A DNA stretch of 30,500 nt from Gemmobacter sp964439015 (GTDB taxonomy: Bacteria; Pseudomonadota; Alphaproteobacteria; Rhodobacterales; Rhodobacteraceae): contig CAYTMV010000026.1 of the NCBI GenBank assembly GCA_964439015.1, forward strand, positions 1 to 30,500, written 5' to 3'. The notes under the pieces were generated by a model. That model saw only the letters and a program-made list of their open reading frames with translations. It did not search any database and was not told the DNA's origin. The position numbers and the translations under genes were made by a program. Positions within the stretch are counted from its first letter, which is position 1. Each line of letters starts with the position of its first letter. This document shows, piece by piece, positions 12,118 through 19,064 of this stretch.

Positions 12118-13376
12118 ATGCGGGCACGACACGTCATGGATCTGACGGTGAAAGAGTTGCGCACCCTTTGGCGTGAGCCGCTGCTGCTGGTGCTGGTCGT
12201 CTATTCCTTCACGCTGGACATCTATACCCACGCCACCGCCATGCCCGAGACGCTGAACCGTGCCAGCATCGCCATCGTGGACGAGGATGCCTCGNNNNNN
12301 NNNNNNNNNNNNNNNNNNNNNNNNNNNNNNNNNNNNNNNNNNNNNNNNNNNNNNNNNNNNNNNNNNNNNNNNNNNNNNNNNNNNNNNNNNNNNNCATGCC
12401 CGAGACGCTGAACCGTGCCAGCATCGCCATCGTGGACGAGGATGCCTCGGCCCTGTCGCGGTGGGTGGCGGATGCGTTTCTGGAGCCCTATTTCGTGCCC
12501 CCCCGGCAGATCGACCTGGCGCAGGTGGATGCGCGGATGGATGCCGGGATCGACACCTTTGCCCTGGTGATCCCGCCCGACTTCCAGCGCGACCTGCTGG
12601 CGGGCAACCGCCCTGAACTGCAACTGAACGTCGACGCCACACGCGTCAGCCAGGCCTTCACCGGCGCGGGTTACATTCAGGCCGTCGTCGATCAGGAGAT
12701 CACCAGCTGGTCCGGGCAGGAGGGCACGCTGCCGGTCGATCTGGCGATGCGGGCGCGGTTCAACCCCAGCCTCGATCCGGGCTGGTTTGGCGGGATCACG
12801 GCCCTGATCGGCGCCGTCACCATGCTGTCCATCATCCTGTCCGGCGCGGCGCTGATCCGCGAGCGCGAGCATGGCACGGTCGAACACCTTCTGGTCATGC
12901 CGGTCACCGCGGCCGAGATCATGACCAGCAAGGTCCTCAGCATGGGGGCGGTGGTGCTGCTTGCGACGGGGCTTTCGCTGACCTTCATCGTCCAGGGCGT
13001 GCTGCAGGTGCCGATCGCGGGCTCGGTCGCGCTGTTCTTGCTGGGGACAGCGCTGCACCTGTTTGCCACAACCTCGCTGGGGATCCTGCTGGCGACGATC
13101 TCGGGCTCGATGGCGCAGTTTGCCATGCTGCTGTTACTGGTGCTTTTGCCGCTGGAAATCCTGTCGGGCGGCATGACCCCGCGCGAGTCGATGCCCGAGG
13201 CGGTGCAATATGTGATGCTGTCGGCGCCCAACACGCATTTCATCGCGCTGGCACAATCGGTGCTGTTCCGAGGTGCAGGGCTGGCGGTGGTCTGGCCGCA
13301 GCTTCTGGCGCTGGCGCTGATCGGGTCGGTGATGTTCGCGGTTGCGCTGCGCCGCTTCCGCGACTTCCTGCGCTGA
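12118..13376 (+). CDS. yhhJ: ABC-2 permease (YhhJ-like), interrupted by a scaffold gap
   Basis: This is the third gene of the export operon, beginning 3 bp after rbbA with AGGAG upstream. The first 59 codons run to 12294, then 100 N, then a repeat of the last 55 bases, then 308 more codons from 12450. Removing the N run and one copy of the 55-bp repeat gives one continuous frame of 367 residues, about the length of E. coli YhhJ. The N-terminus has one membrane helix, then a periplasmic region (with NVDATRVSQAFTG and MRARFNPSLDP), then about five helices; REREHGTVEHLL is a clear ABC-2 permease motif. It presumably pairs with the permease half of RbbA. I treat the gene as intact and the gap as an assembly artefact. 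Confidence 0.9.
12240..12294 (+). repeat. 55-bp duplicate, left copy, abutting the N gap
   Basis: These 55 bases are identical to 12395-12449. They end exactly where the N run starts. This is the pattern left when two contigs sharing a k-mer-length overlap are scaffolded without merging. Confidence 0.95.
12295..12394. other. Assembly gap of exactly 100 N
   Basis: The run is exactly 100 N, the conventional placeholder for a gap of unknown length. The true gap is probably negative (a 55-bp overlap), because both flanks carry the same 55 bases in the same reading frame of one gene. Confidence 0.97.
12395..12449 (+). repeat. 55-bp duplicate, right copy, abutting the N gap
   Basis: This is an exact copy of 12240-12294. 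It starts at the first base after the N run, and the permease frame continues from it without interruption. Confidence 0.95.
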
Positions 13377-13391
13377 TCCGTCTTGTCGGGG

Positions 13392-14723
13392 TCATCGCCC
13401 GGACGAGAGATAAAACCTTGCTTCAAACCCCGAGGCCCCGGATGGGCGCGGCGAGCTGAGTTCAAGCCGGCTTCCCGTCCGTTCCGCAATGGCGGCAACG
13501 ATGGCAAGGCCCAGCCCGCTGCCCGTGCCGTCTGATCTGGCGCGCTCGAACCGCTGGGTCAGCCGATCCAGTTCGTCGGCGGGGACGACCGGCCCGTCAT
13601 TGGCCACGACGAGGGTGCCGTCAGCCTGCAGCGAGACCGCGACCGGGGCATCCGCCTGCCCATGGCGCAAGGCGTTTTCGACCAGATTGCGCAGCAGGAT
13701 CGCGAAGGCGTCGGGGTCCAGATCGGACATCACTGCACTGTCGGGCAGGGTCAGGATGATCCGCCCCGGCCCGACCATGCGCGACAGGTCGTCGACAAGC
13801 AACCGGGCAACGGGCCGCAAATCCGATGCCGCATCCCGCCGCAGCTTTCCCCCTTCGGCGCGGGCCAGTTGCAACAGACGTTCGGACAGACGCGTCAGAC
13901 GTTTCAACGTGGCCTCGATCTCGCCCGCCCGCGTTCTGGCAACCGCATCCGACGATTCGGCCTGCAACCTCTGCGCCTGCGCGATGGCACCGGCCAAGGG
14001 CGTGCGCAACTCATGGGCTGCGTTGGCAGCAAAGCTGCGCTCGGCCTCGAAAGCCGCAGACAGCCGTCCCAGCAGGCCGTTCATCGTATCGGCAACGGGG
14101 ACGATCTCGGTGGGCAGGTCGGCTAAGGCAACAGGCCCAAGATCCCGTATCCCCCGCGCAGCCAGCCGGTCACGGAACTGCCGCAGCGGCACCAGACTAG
14201 CCCGCACGACCAGAACAATCGCCAGCAGCGCCAAGGGCAGCAGGATCACCAGCGGCAGGCCGAGACCGATCTGCAACTCGCGGGCAATCTCGGCCCTGCG
14301 GATCAGTGGCTCAGCCACGGTGATGCGGATAGTGTCGCGCACAGCCGCGTCACTGAACAGGCGATGGGTATCCGTCAGGCGAAAGCCGATGCCGTCCCAG
14401 GCCGGAAAATCTGCAGGATCGGCGCCATGGGACTGCAACAGGATACGGTCCTGATCATCGCGGACGATATAGGTAAAGAACTCGTCATGGTCGCGGATCG
14501 CGGCCAGGCGCTGACCAATGCCTTCCTCCTCACGGTTCAGGATATCGACCACCGCCAGGGGCAGGATGCGCTGCGCGGTTTCCTGCAAGGCTGCATCGAA
14601 AACCTCTTCGATCTCGGACCGGGCGATCAGCGCCGTGACGCTGGCAGCCGCGATCCAAAGGACAGCCAGCACGCCGCCCAGCCACAGGCCCAACCGGCCT
14701 TGAAGACTGCGCGGCCCCCTCAT
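13392..14723 (-). CDS. Sensor histidine kinase (TctE/QseC-like)
   Basis: This 443-residue inner-membrane kinase would sense an envelope signal and phosphorylate the adjacent regulator. Membrane helices lie at about 10-33 and 152-174 and enclose a periplasmic sensor region of about 115 residues, rich in acidic residues (for example REEEG at 64-68). A HAMP-like linker follows. The H-box AAHELRTP places the phospho-acceptor at His237. The N-box is NLVENALRH (346-354), followed by NDG at 375-377 and the G2 box GSGLGL at 401-406. Its ATG overlaps the regulator's stop by 4 bp. It converges with the export operon, 15 bp apart. Context suggests a signal related to the redox cluster on the other strand, perhaps a metal; this is inference. 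Confidence 0.95.
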   Translation of the reverse strand: MRGPRSLQGRLGLWLGGVLAVLWIAAASVTALIARSEIEEVFDAALQETAQRILPLAVVDILNREEEGIGQRLAAIRDHDEFFTYIVRDDQDRILLQSHGADPADFPAWDGIGFRLTDTHRLFSDAAVRDTIRITVAEPLIRRAEIARELQIGLGLPLVILLPLALLAIVLVVRASLVPLRQFRDRLAARGIRDLGPVALADLPTEIVPVADTMNGLLGRLSAAFEAERSFAANAAHELRTPLAGAIAQAQRLQAESSDAVARTRAGEIEATLKRLTRLSERLLQLARAEGGKLRRDAASDLRPVARLLVDDLSRMVGPGRIILTLPDSAVMSDLDPDAFAILLRNLVENALRHGQADAPVAVSLQADGTLVVANDGPVVPADELDRLTQRFERARSDGTGSGLGLAIVAAIAERTGSRLELSSPRPSGASGFEARFYLSSGR

Positions 14724-15379
14724 CCCCGGCCCAACCGATAGCCCAGACCACGCTCGGTCTCGATCACATCCGCGCCCAGTTTCTTGCGCAACCGGCTGAC
14801 ATGGACCTCGATCGTGTTGCTTTCGATTTCGGAGTCAAAGGCGTACAGCTTGTCTTCAAGCTGCGCCTTGGACAGCAATTGCCCCGGCCGCGACAAAAAC
14901 GCCTCGAACAGCGCCCATTCGCGCGCGGTCAGGGTCACGGGGCGACCGTCGCGATAGATACTGCGCGCCGCCAGATCGACCTCCAGCGGGCCATGCGTCA
15001 CGATCGGGTTCGGATTGCCGGCATAGCGCCGCGCAACCGAGCCGATGCGGGCCGACAGTTCCGCCAGATCGAAAGGCTTGACCAGATAGTCGTCGGCCCC
15101 GGCATTCAGCCCCTCTATCCGGTCGCTGATCTGGTCCAGCGCGGTCAGGACGATCACCGGCGTCACATCCCCCTTGGCGCGCAGCTTGCGCAGAAACGGG
15201 ATGCCGCGGCCATCGGGCAACATCAGGTCCAACAGAACAAGGTCAAAGGTTGCCGTCGCCATGGCATCGGCTGCCGCATCCAGCCGCATGACCCAATCGA
15301 CCGAATGGCCATCGGCCGCCACCTGATCGCGCACGGCAGCGCCCAGAACCGCATCATCCTCGATCAGCAATATCCGCAT
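14720..15379 (-). CDS. OmpR-family response regulator
   Basis: This 219-residue regulator has a receiver domain with acidic pocket E7-D8-D9, phospho-acceptor Asp51 (LLLDLMLPDG), Thr78 and Lys100. A winged-helix DNA-binding domain follows from about residue 125, ending in the typical SNTIEVHVSRLRKKLG and RGLGYRLG. It is the first gene of the two-gene kinase operon and diverges from the PepSY gene, so the 148-bp gap between them can serve both. The period-11 half-sites in that gap suit an OmpR-family dimer and make it the obvious candidate to bind them. Confidence 0.96.
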   Translation of the reverse strand: MRILLIEDDAVLGAAVRDQVAADGHSVDWVMRLDAAADAMATATFDLVLLDLMLPDGRGIPFLRKLRAKGDVTPVIVLTALDQISDRIEGLNAGADDYLVKPFDLAELSARIGSVARRYAGNPNPIVTHGPLEVDLAARSIYRDGRPVTLTAREWALFEAFLSRPGQLLSKAQLEDKLYAFDSEIESNTIEVHVSRLRKKLGADVIETERGLGYRLGRG

Positions 15380-15428
15380 GGCCGTGCCGTTTCCTCAATC
15401 CTGCCTGGCTTCGGTGTGGCGTCCCTTC

Positions 15429-15477
15429 CTGACTTCGGGCTGACGCCGTCATGCCATTGTCTTCAGGCTGCCGTCAG
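15429..15477. promoter_or_regulatory. Four-half-site operator, copy 1
   Basis: The region between the response-regulator and PepSY genes holds CTGA-N7-CTGA (15429-15443), 19 bases, then TCAG-N7-TCAG (15463-15477). Each pair has an 11-bp period, as OmpR-family regulators prefer, and the two pairs are mirror images. The same arrangement recurs at 15882-15930. The outer half-sites lie about 50 bases from both start codons. Confidence 0.65.
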
Positions 15478-15527
15478 CTTGGGCGCTTATCACCTGTCCA
15501 GACTGCTTCAGGCCCGGAGTGTGACCC

Positions 15528-15848
15528 ATGCAAAAGACGCTGACAATTCTTGCTTTTCTGCTGGCGCTTCCCGCCGGGGTGGCGTTGGCAGACGACGATT
15601 GTTTCGTTCCCATGGCCGAATGGCAACCGCGCGAGGCCGCCGCCGCATTTGCGGCCCAGCAAGGCTGGACAGTGCGACGCATCAAGATCGACGACGGCTG
15701 CTATGAGATTGACGGGATCGACGCCGAAGGGCGCGCGATCGAGGCCAAGCTGAATCCCGGAACCCTGCAGATCATCGAGCTCGAGTTCGACGAGGACGGC
15801 GGTCGCCGCGAACGTGAGCGCGAGCGCAACGGCAAGACCGGTGACTGA
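15528..15848 (+). CDS. Small exported PepSY-domain protein
   Basis: This 106-residue protein has a signal peptide cleaved near residue 21 (ALA/DDD). The mature part is one PepSY-like domain (about 36-90), with GWTVRRIKIDDGCYEIDG followed by AIEAKLNP-type strands. Cys25 and Cys58 could form a disulfide. The tail is strongly charged (repeated Arg-Glu at 93-100). GGAG lies eight bases before the ATG. Small PepSY proteins are often found next to two-component systems and membrane redox proteins; in this cluster it may modulate the sensor kinase or the PepSY-containing reductase. No enzymatic function can be claimed. Confidence 0.88.
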   Translation: MQKTLTILAFLLALPAGVALADDDCFVPMAEWQPREAAAAFAAQQGWTVRRIKIDDGCYEIDGIDAEGRAIEAKLNPGTLQIIELEFDEDGGRRERERERNGKTGD

Positions 15849-15881
15849 CGCACCGTCGGCACGCGGAGGACATCCGCCTGC

Positions 15882-15930
15882 CTGACACCAAGCTGAAGCC
15901 GAAATGTTCGGGCCGTCAGACACCTTTCAG
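15882..15930. promoter_or_regulatory. Four-half-site operator, copy 2
   Basis: CTGA-N7-CTGA (15882-15896), 19 bases, then TCAG-N7-TCAG (15916-15930): the same four half-sites with the same spacings as copy 1, shifted by 453 bp. Both copies end in TCAGCTTG and share GCCG and ATG within the central spacer at the same offsets. No gene diverges here, so the mirror-image pair is not explained by two back-to-back promoters. Confidence 0.65.
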
Positions 15931-15974
15931 CTTGTCCCCACAGATTTCCGAAATCGGATCACAGGAGACCCAGA

Positions 15975-16310
15975 ATGAAAAACCGCCTTTCCCTGCTGCT
16001 TGCCTCGACGGCGCTGACCGTCGCCATCGGCCTTCCCGCACTTGCCGCGATGCAAGATCCGGTGGGGTCTGCCGGTCTGCTGGACAGCGTCCGCGCCGCC
16101 GTCCTGGGGGACGGCGATCAACCGATGCCTATGGTGCGCGTCAGTGGTGATGACGACGACGACGACGACGACGACGACTGTGAAGATGATGACGACGACG
16201 ACTGCAAGGGTGCAGGCGCACGGGGCAACCCGGCCCCGGCAGGCACGGTTGCCCCGCCCGCAAACGGCCTGTTCGGCAACGGCAAACCGCCTGTCGCCGT
16301 AACCAACTGA
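15975..16310 (+). CDS. Small exported poly-aspartate protein
   Basis: This 111-residue protein belongs to no family I recognise. A clear signal peptide covers about residues 1-25 (LPALAA). The central part holds ten consecutive Asp (59-68), then Cys69-Glu70, six Asp (71-76) and Cys77. The tail is Gly/Pro/Ala-rich and probably disordered. Sixteen Asp plus two Cys in 19 residues suggests binding of divalent cations in the periplasm, such as calcium, manganese or iron; this is inferred from composition only. AGGAG lies upstream of the ATG, which sits 45 bases after operator copy 2. The Asp run is encoded mostly by GAC repeats and may vary in length between strains. It is followed by a hairpin and the DUF2271 gene. 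Confidence 0.82.
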   Translation: MKNRLSLLLASTALTVAIGLPALAAMQDPVGSAGLLDSVRAAVLGDGDQPMPMVRVSGDDDDDDDDDDCEDDDDDDCKGAGARGNPAPAGTVAPPANGLFGNGKPPVAVTN

Positions 16311-16327
16311 TCTCGGCCAGCCATCCC

Positions 16328-16352
16328 GCGGCCCGGCAAGTGTCGGGGCCGC
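16328..16352 (+). promoter_or_regulatory. GC hairpin between the poly-Asp and DUF2271 genes
   Basis: A 7-bp perfect stem, GCGGCCC with GGGCCGC, encloses an 11-base loop. No T-run follows, so it is more likely an attenuating or stabilising hairpin that sets different levels for the small poly-Asp protein and the downstream redox genes. The stem is visible; the role is inferred. Confidence 0.4.
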
Positions 16353-16375
16353 CTCGCACAGCAAAGGACGTTCCG

Positions 16376-16843
16376 ATGAAATCCCTTCTCGCCACACTCG
16401 CGCTGACCACGGCCCTGACCTTGCCGGGTCTGGCCATGGCGCGCCCGGTCACGCTGACCACCACCATGAATGCCTATGGCGGTGATGGTGCCTATCTGGC
16501 GCTTTACGTCACCGATGCCTCGGGCGCCTATGTGGGTAGCCTGTGGATGGCCGGCGGCAAGTCCAAGTATTACGAACATCTGAGCGATTGGTATGCTGCC
16601 ACCGGCGGCGATCCGGCGCAGATCAACGGCATAACCGGGGCCAGCGTCGGCGCTGGCCGCACGCTGGAGATCACTCTGGATCTGGCGGATGCGCTGTTTG
16701 ATGCGGGCTATACGCTGCACATCGACGCCGCCGTCGAGGACCTGCGTGACAGCCCGAACGAGATCGCGGTGCCGCTGACGACTGCCGGTGCCGGAACGCC
16801 CGTTCCGGGCCGCCGTTACATCGCAAACTTCACCTACAAGTAA
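16376..16843 (+). CDS. DUF2271 periplasmic protein with flavinylation-like motif
   Basis: This 155-residue exported protein of the DUF2271 family has a signal peptide ending near residue 22 (LAMA). The family core is visible as YLALYVTDASGAYVGSLWM followed by a KSKYYEHLSDW segment. Residues 84-90 read NGITGAS, close to the ApbE target consensus D-x-x-(S/T)-G-A-(S/T), with Asn replacing Asp; Ser90 would be the FMN-bearing residue. DUF2271 proteins are known to co-occur with ApbE and PepSY-TM reductases in predicted flavinylated electron-transfer systems, and both follow here. The ATG at 16376 is preferred over an upstream in-frame start because AAAGGA precedes it and the signal peptide then starts at Met-Lys. 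The reductase gene starts 13 bp downstream. Confidence 0.88.
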   Translation: MKSLLATLALTTALTLPGLAMARPVTLTTTMNAYGGDGAYLALYVTDASGAYVGSLWMAGGKSKYYEHLSDWYAATGGDPAQINGITGASVGAGRTLEITLDLADALFDAGYTLHIDAAVEDLRDSPNEIAVPLTTAGAGTPVPGRRYIANFTYK

Positions 16844-16856
16844 AAGAGACTGCCCG

Positions 16857-19064
16857 ATGATCCGCGCGCTTCACCGCTGGCCGGGGCTGCTGGCCTTCGC
16901 CCTTGCGACCGTCCTTGCCCTCAGCGGCGCGGCGCTGTCGGTCTTTCCGGCGGCCGAACGGCTGGCCGCCCCGGCCCCTGTGGCCGGTCAAACCGTGGCC
17001 GATCTGGCCGCACGCGTGGCCGCGACCCATGCGGGGCTGGAGGAGATCCGCCGCGCCCCTTCCGGCACGATCACCGCGTGGTGGTTCGACGGCGGCAAGC
17101 CCGACTCGGCGGTCATCGATCCTGCGACCGGGGCGGATGTCGGCTCGGCTGACCCGAACCCGGTCGAACGCTGGCTGACGACCCTGCACCGGTCGCTGTT
17201 TCTGGACGATACCGGGCGGCTGATATCGGCTGCAGGGGCTGCGGCGATGCTGGTGCTGACGCTTTCGGGCGCGGCGCTGGTGGCGCGGCGTGTGGGCGGG
17301 TGGCAGCGGTGGTTCACGCGTCTGCGCGGCCCGCTGGTGGGCCGGATACATGTCGAGATTGCACGGATTGCCGTTGTGGGTCTGGCCCTTTCGGCCACAA
17401 CCGCGCTGTGGATGACGGCCTCGACCTTCGATCTGCTGGCCGATGGGCCAGTGCGGCCAGCCGAGCCCGCTGCCGTCAGCGGCCAGACCGGCCTCGACCT
17501 GAGCCGTATGGTGGCGCTGCATGCGGTGCCCGTCGACTCCTTCCGCAAGCTCAGCTTTCCCTATGCGGGCGATACGCAGGACGTGTTCACCCTGTTCACC
17601 GATACGGGCACCGGCCTGATCGATCAGGGCACTGGCGAGGTGCTGTCCTGGTCCGACCTGACGGCTTGGCAGGGCGTGTCGGAAACCATCTACATGCTGC
17701 ACACCGGACAGGGTGCGGCGGCTTTGGGGTTGATCCTCGGCCTGATCGCCCTGAGCGTGCCGGTCCTGGGCGTGACCGGTGCCCTGATCTGGATTGCCGG
17801 GCGGCGGGGCCGTCCGCGGTTGAAAGGCCTTGCCCCGGCCAGCAGGGCCCAAACGGTGATCCTTGTCGGGTCCGAAGGCGGCAGCACCTGGGGTTTTGCC
17901 ACGACGCTGGCCAATGCCCTGAAAAGGGCCGGGCAAGCGGTGCATGTGGCCCCGATGTCGTCTTTTGACCCCGATCGTCACCCGCGCGCCGAACGGTTCC
18001 TGATCCTGGCCGCCACCTATGGCGACGGCATTTCCCCAGCCTCGGCCAAGGGCTTTCTGGAGCGCCTGACCCGTCTGTCTGCGCCACCGAAAGCGCCCGT
18101 CGCCGTGCTGGGCTTTGGCGACCGCAGCTTCCCGGCCTTTTGCGCCTTTGCCGCGACGGTCGAGCAGGCCGCGCGGGCCAAGGGCTGGGCCATGCTGCTG
18201 CCGATGGACATGATCGACCGGCAATCCCCGCAGGACTTCACCCGCTGGGGCCGCGATCTGGGGGCCGCGCTGGGTGTGCCGCTGGAGCTTGACCATCAGC
18301 CCGCCCGTCCGGCCTCCGAGATCCTGACCCTGATCGCGCACCGGGACTATGGGGCCGAGGTGCAGGCCCCGACGGCGATCCTGCGCTTTGCCCTGCCGAA
18401 AGCCGGTTTCTGGGCGCGGTTGACGGGCCGTGGTTTTGCACGGTTTGAGGCCGGCGATCTGCTGGGCATCCTGCCCGAAGGTTCAACCGTGCCGCGGTTC
18501 TATTCGCTCGCGTCCGGCAACCGGGACGGGTTTGTCGAAATCGTGGTGAGAAAACACCCCGGAGGGCTTTGTTCCGGGCAGTTGATGGCGCTGCAACCGG
18601 GTGACAGCGTTCAGGCGTTCCCACGCCGAAATCAGGGGTTCCACGCCGGGCGCGGACGCGCGGGCCTGATCCTGATCGGGGCGGGCACCGGGATCGGACC
18701 GCTGGCGGGGTTTGTCCGCGCCAACACACGCCGTCGCCCGGTGCATCTTTTCTTCGGCATGCGCCACCCGGACAGCGATTTTCTTTATGCCAACGATCTG
18801 GCCGGATGGCAGGCCGAGCGCCGGCTGTCCACGCTGACCACCGCCGTCTCGCGCGGGGCACGGCCGCATTATGTGCAGGACGCCCTGCGGAGCGAGGCCG
18901 CGCAAGTGGCCGAGGCGATCCGTCACGGCGCGAAGGTCATGGTCTGCGGCGGGCGCGACATGGCGCATGGCGTGGCGCAGGCGCTGGAGGATATCCTGGC
19001 GCCCGTGGGTCTGACGCCCGCCATCCTCAAGGCCGGAGGGCGCTATGTCGAAGATGTCTATTGA
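16857..19064 (+). CDS. PepSY-TM / flavodoxin / FNR fusion reductase
   Basis: This 735-residue protein appears to be a complete NADPH-to-membrane electron path in one chain. The N-terminal half is a PepSY-associated membrane domain with helices at about 10-30, 122-142, 168-188 and 285-312; His6, His111, His165 and His282 lie at helix ends and could ligate two b hemes. A flavodoxin-like domain (about 333-475) starts at VGSEGGSTWG and binds FMN. The C-terminal part resembles the flavoprotein of sulfite reductase or cytochrome P450 reductase: RFYSLAS (547-553) for FAD, GAGTGIGPLAGF (608-619) and CGGRDM (697-702) for NADPH, and a terminal Tyr stacked on FAD. Electrons would cross to the periplasm, with DUF2271 as the likely acceptor. 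The ATG at 16857 follows AAGAGA. Confidence 0.92.
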   Translation: MIRALHRWPGLLAFALATVLALSGAALSVFPAAERLAAPAPVAGQTVADLAARVAATHAGLEEIRRAPSGTITAWWFDGGKPDSAVIDPATGADVGSADPNPVERWLTTLHRSLFLDDTGRLISAAGAAAMLVLTLSGAALVARRVGGWQRWFTRLRGPLVGRIHVEIARIAVVGLALSATTALWMTASTFDLLADGPVRPAEPAAVSGQTGLDLSRMVALHAVPVDSFRKLSFPYAGDTQDVFTLFTDTGTGLIDQGTGEVLSWSDLTAWQGVSETIYMLHTGQGAAALGLILGLIALSVPVLGVTGALIWIAGRRGRPRLKGLAPASRAQTVILVGSEGGSTWGFATTLANALKRAGQAVHVAPMSSFDPDRHPRAERFLILAATYGDGISPASAKGFLERLTRLSAPPKAPVAVLGFGDRSFPAFCAFAATVEQAARAKGWAMLLPMDMIDRQSPQDFTRWGRDLGAALGVPLELDHQPARPASEILTLIAHRDYGAEVQAPTAILRFALPKAGFWARLTGRGFARFEAGDLLGILPEGSTVPRFYSLASGNRDGFVEIVVRKHPGGLCSGQLMALQPGDSVQAFPRRNQGFHAGRGRAGLILIGAGTGIGPLAGFVRANTRRRPVHLFFGMRHPDSDFLYANDLAGWQAERRLSTLTTAVSRGARPHYVQDALRSEAAQVAEAIRHGAKVMVCGGRDMAHGVAQALEDILAPVGLTPAILKAGGRYVEDVY

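Noticed and set aside
12240..12449. True tandem repeat or insertion in the permease gene
   Set aside because: Exactly 100 N with identical 55-bp flanks is better explained by unmerged overlapping contigs.
16118..16720. Minus-strand frame with long Ser runs
   Set aside because: The Ser runs are the complement of the GAC repeats in the poly-Asp gene; no ribosome site or family match is apparent.
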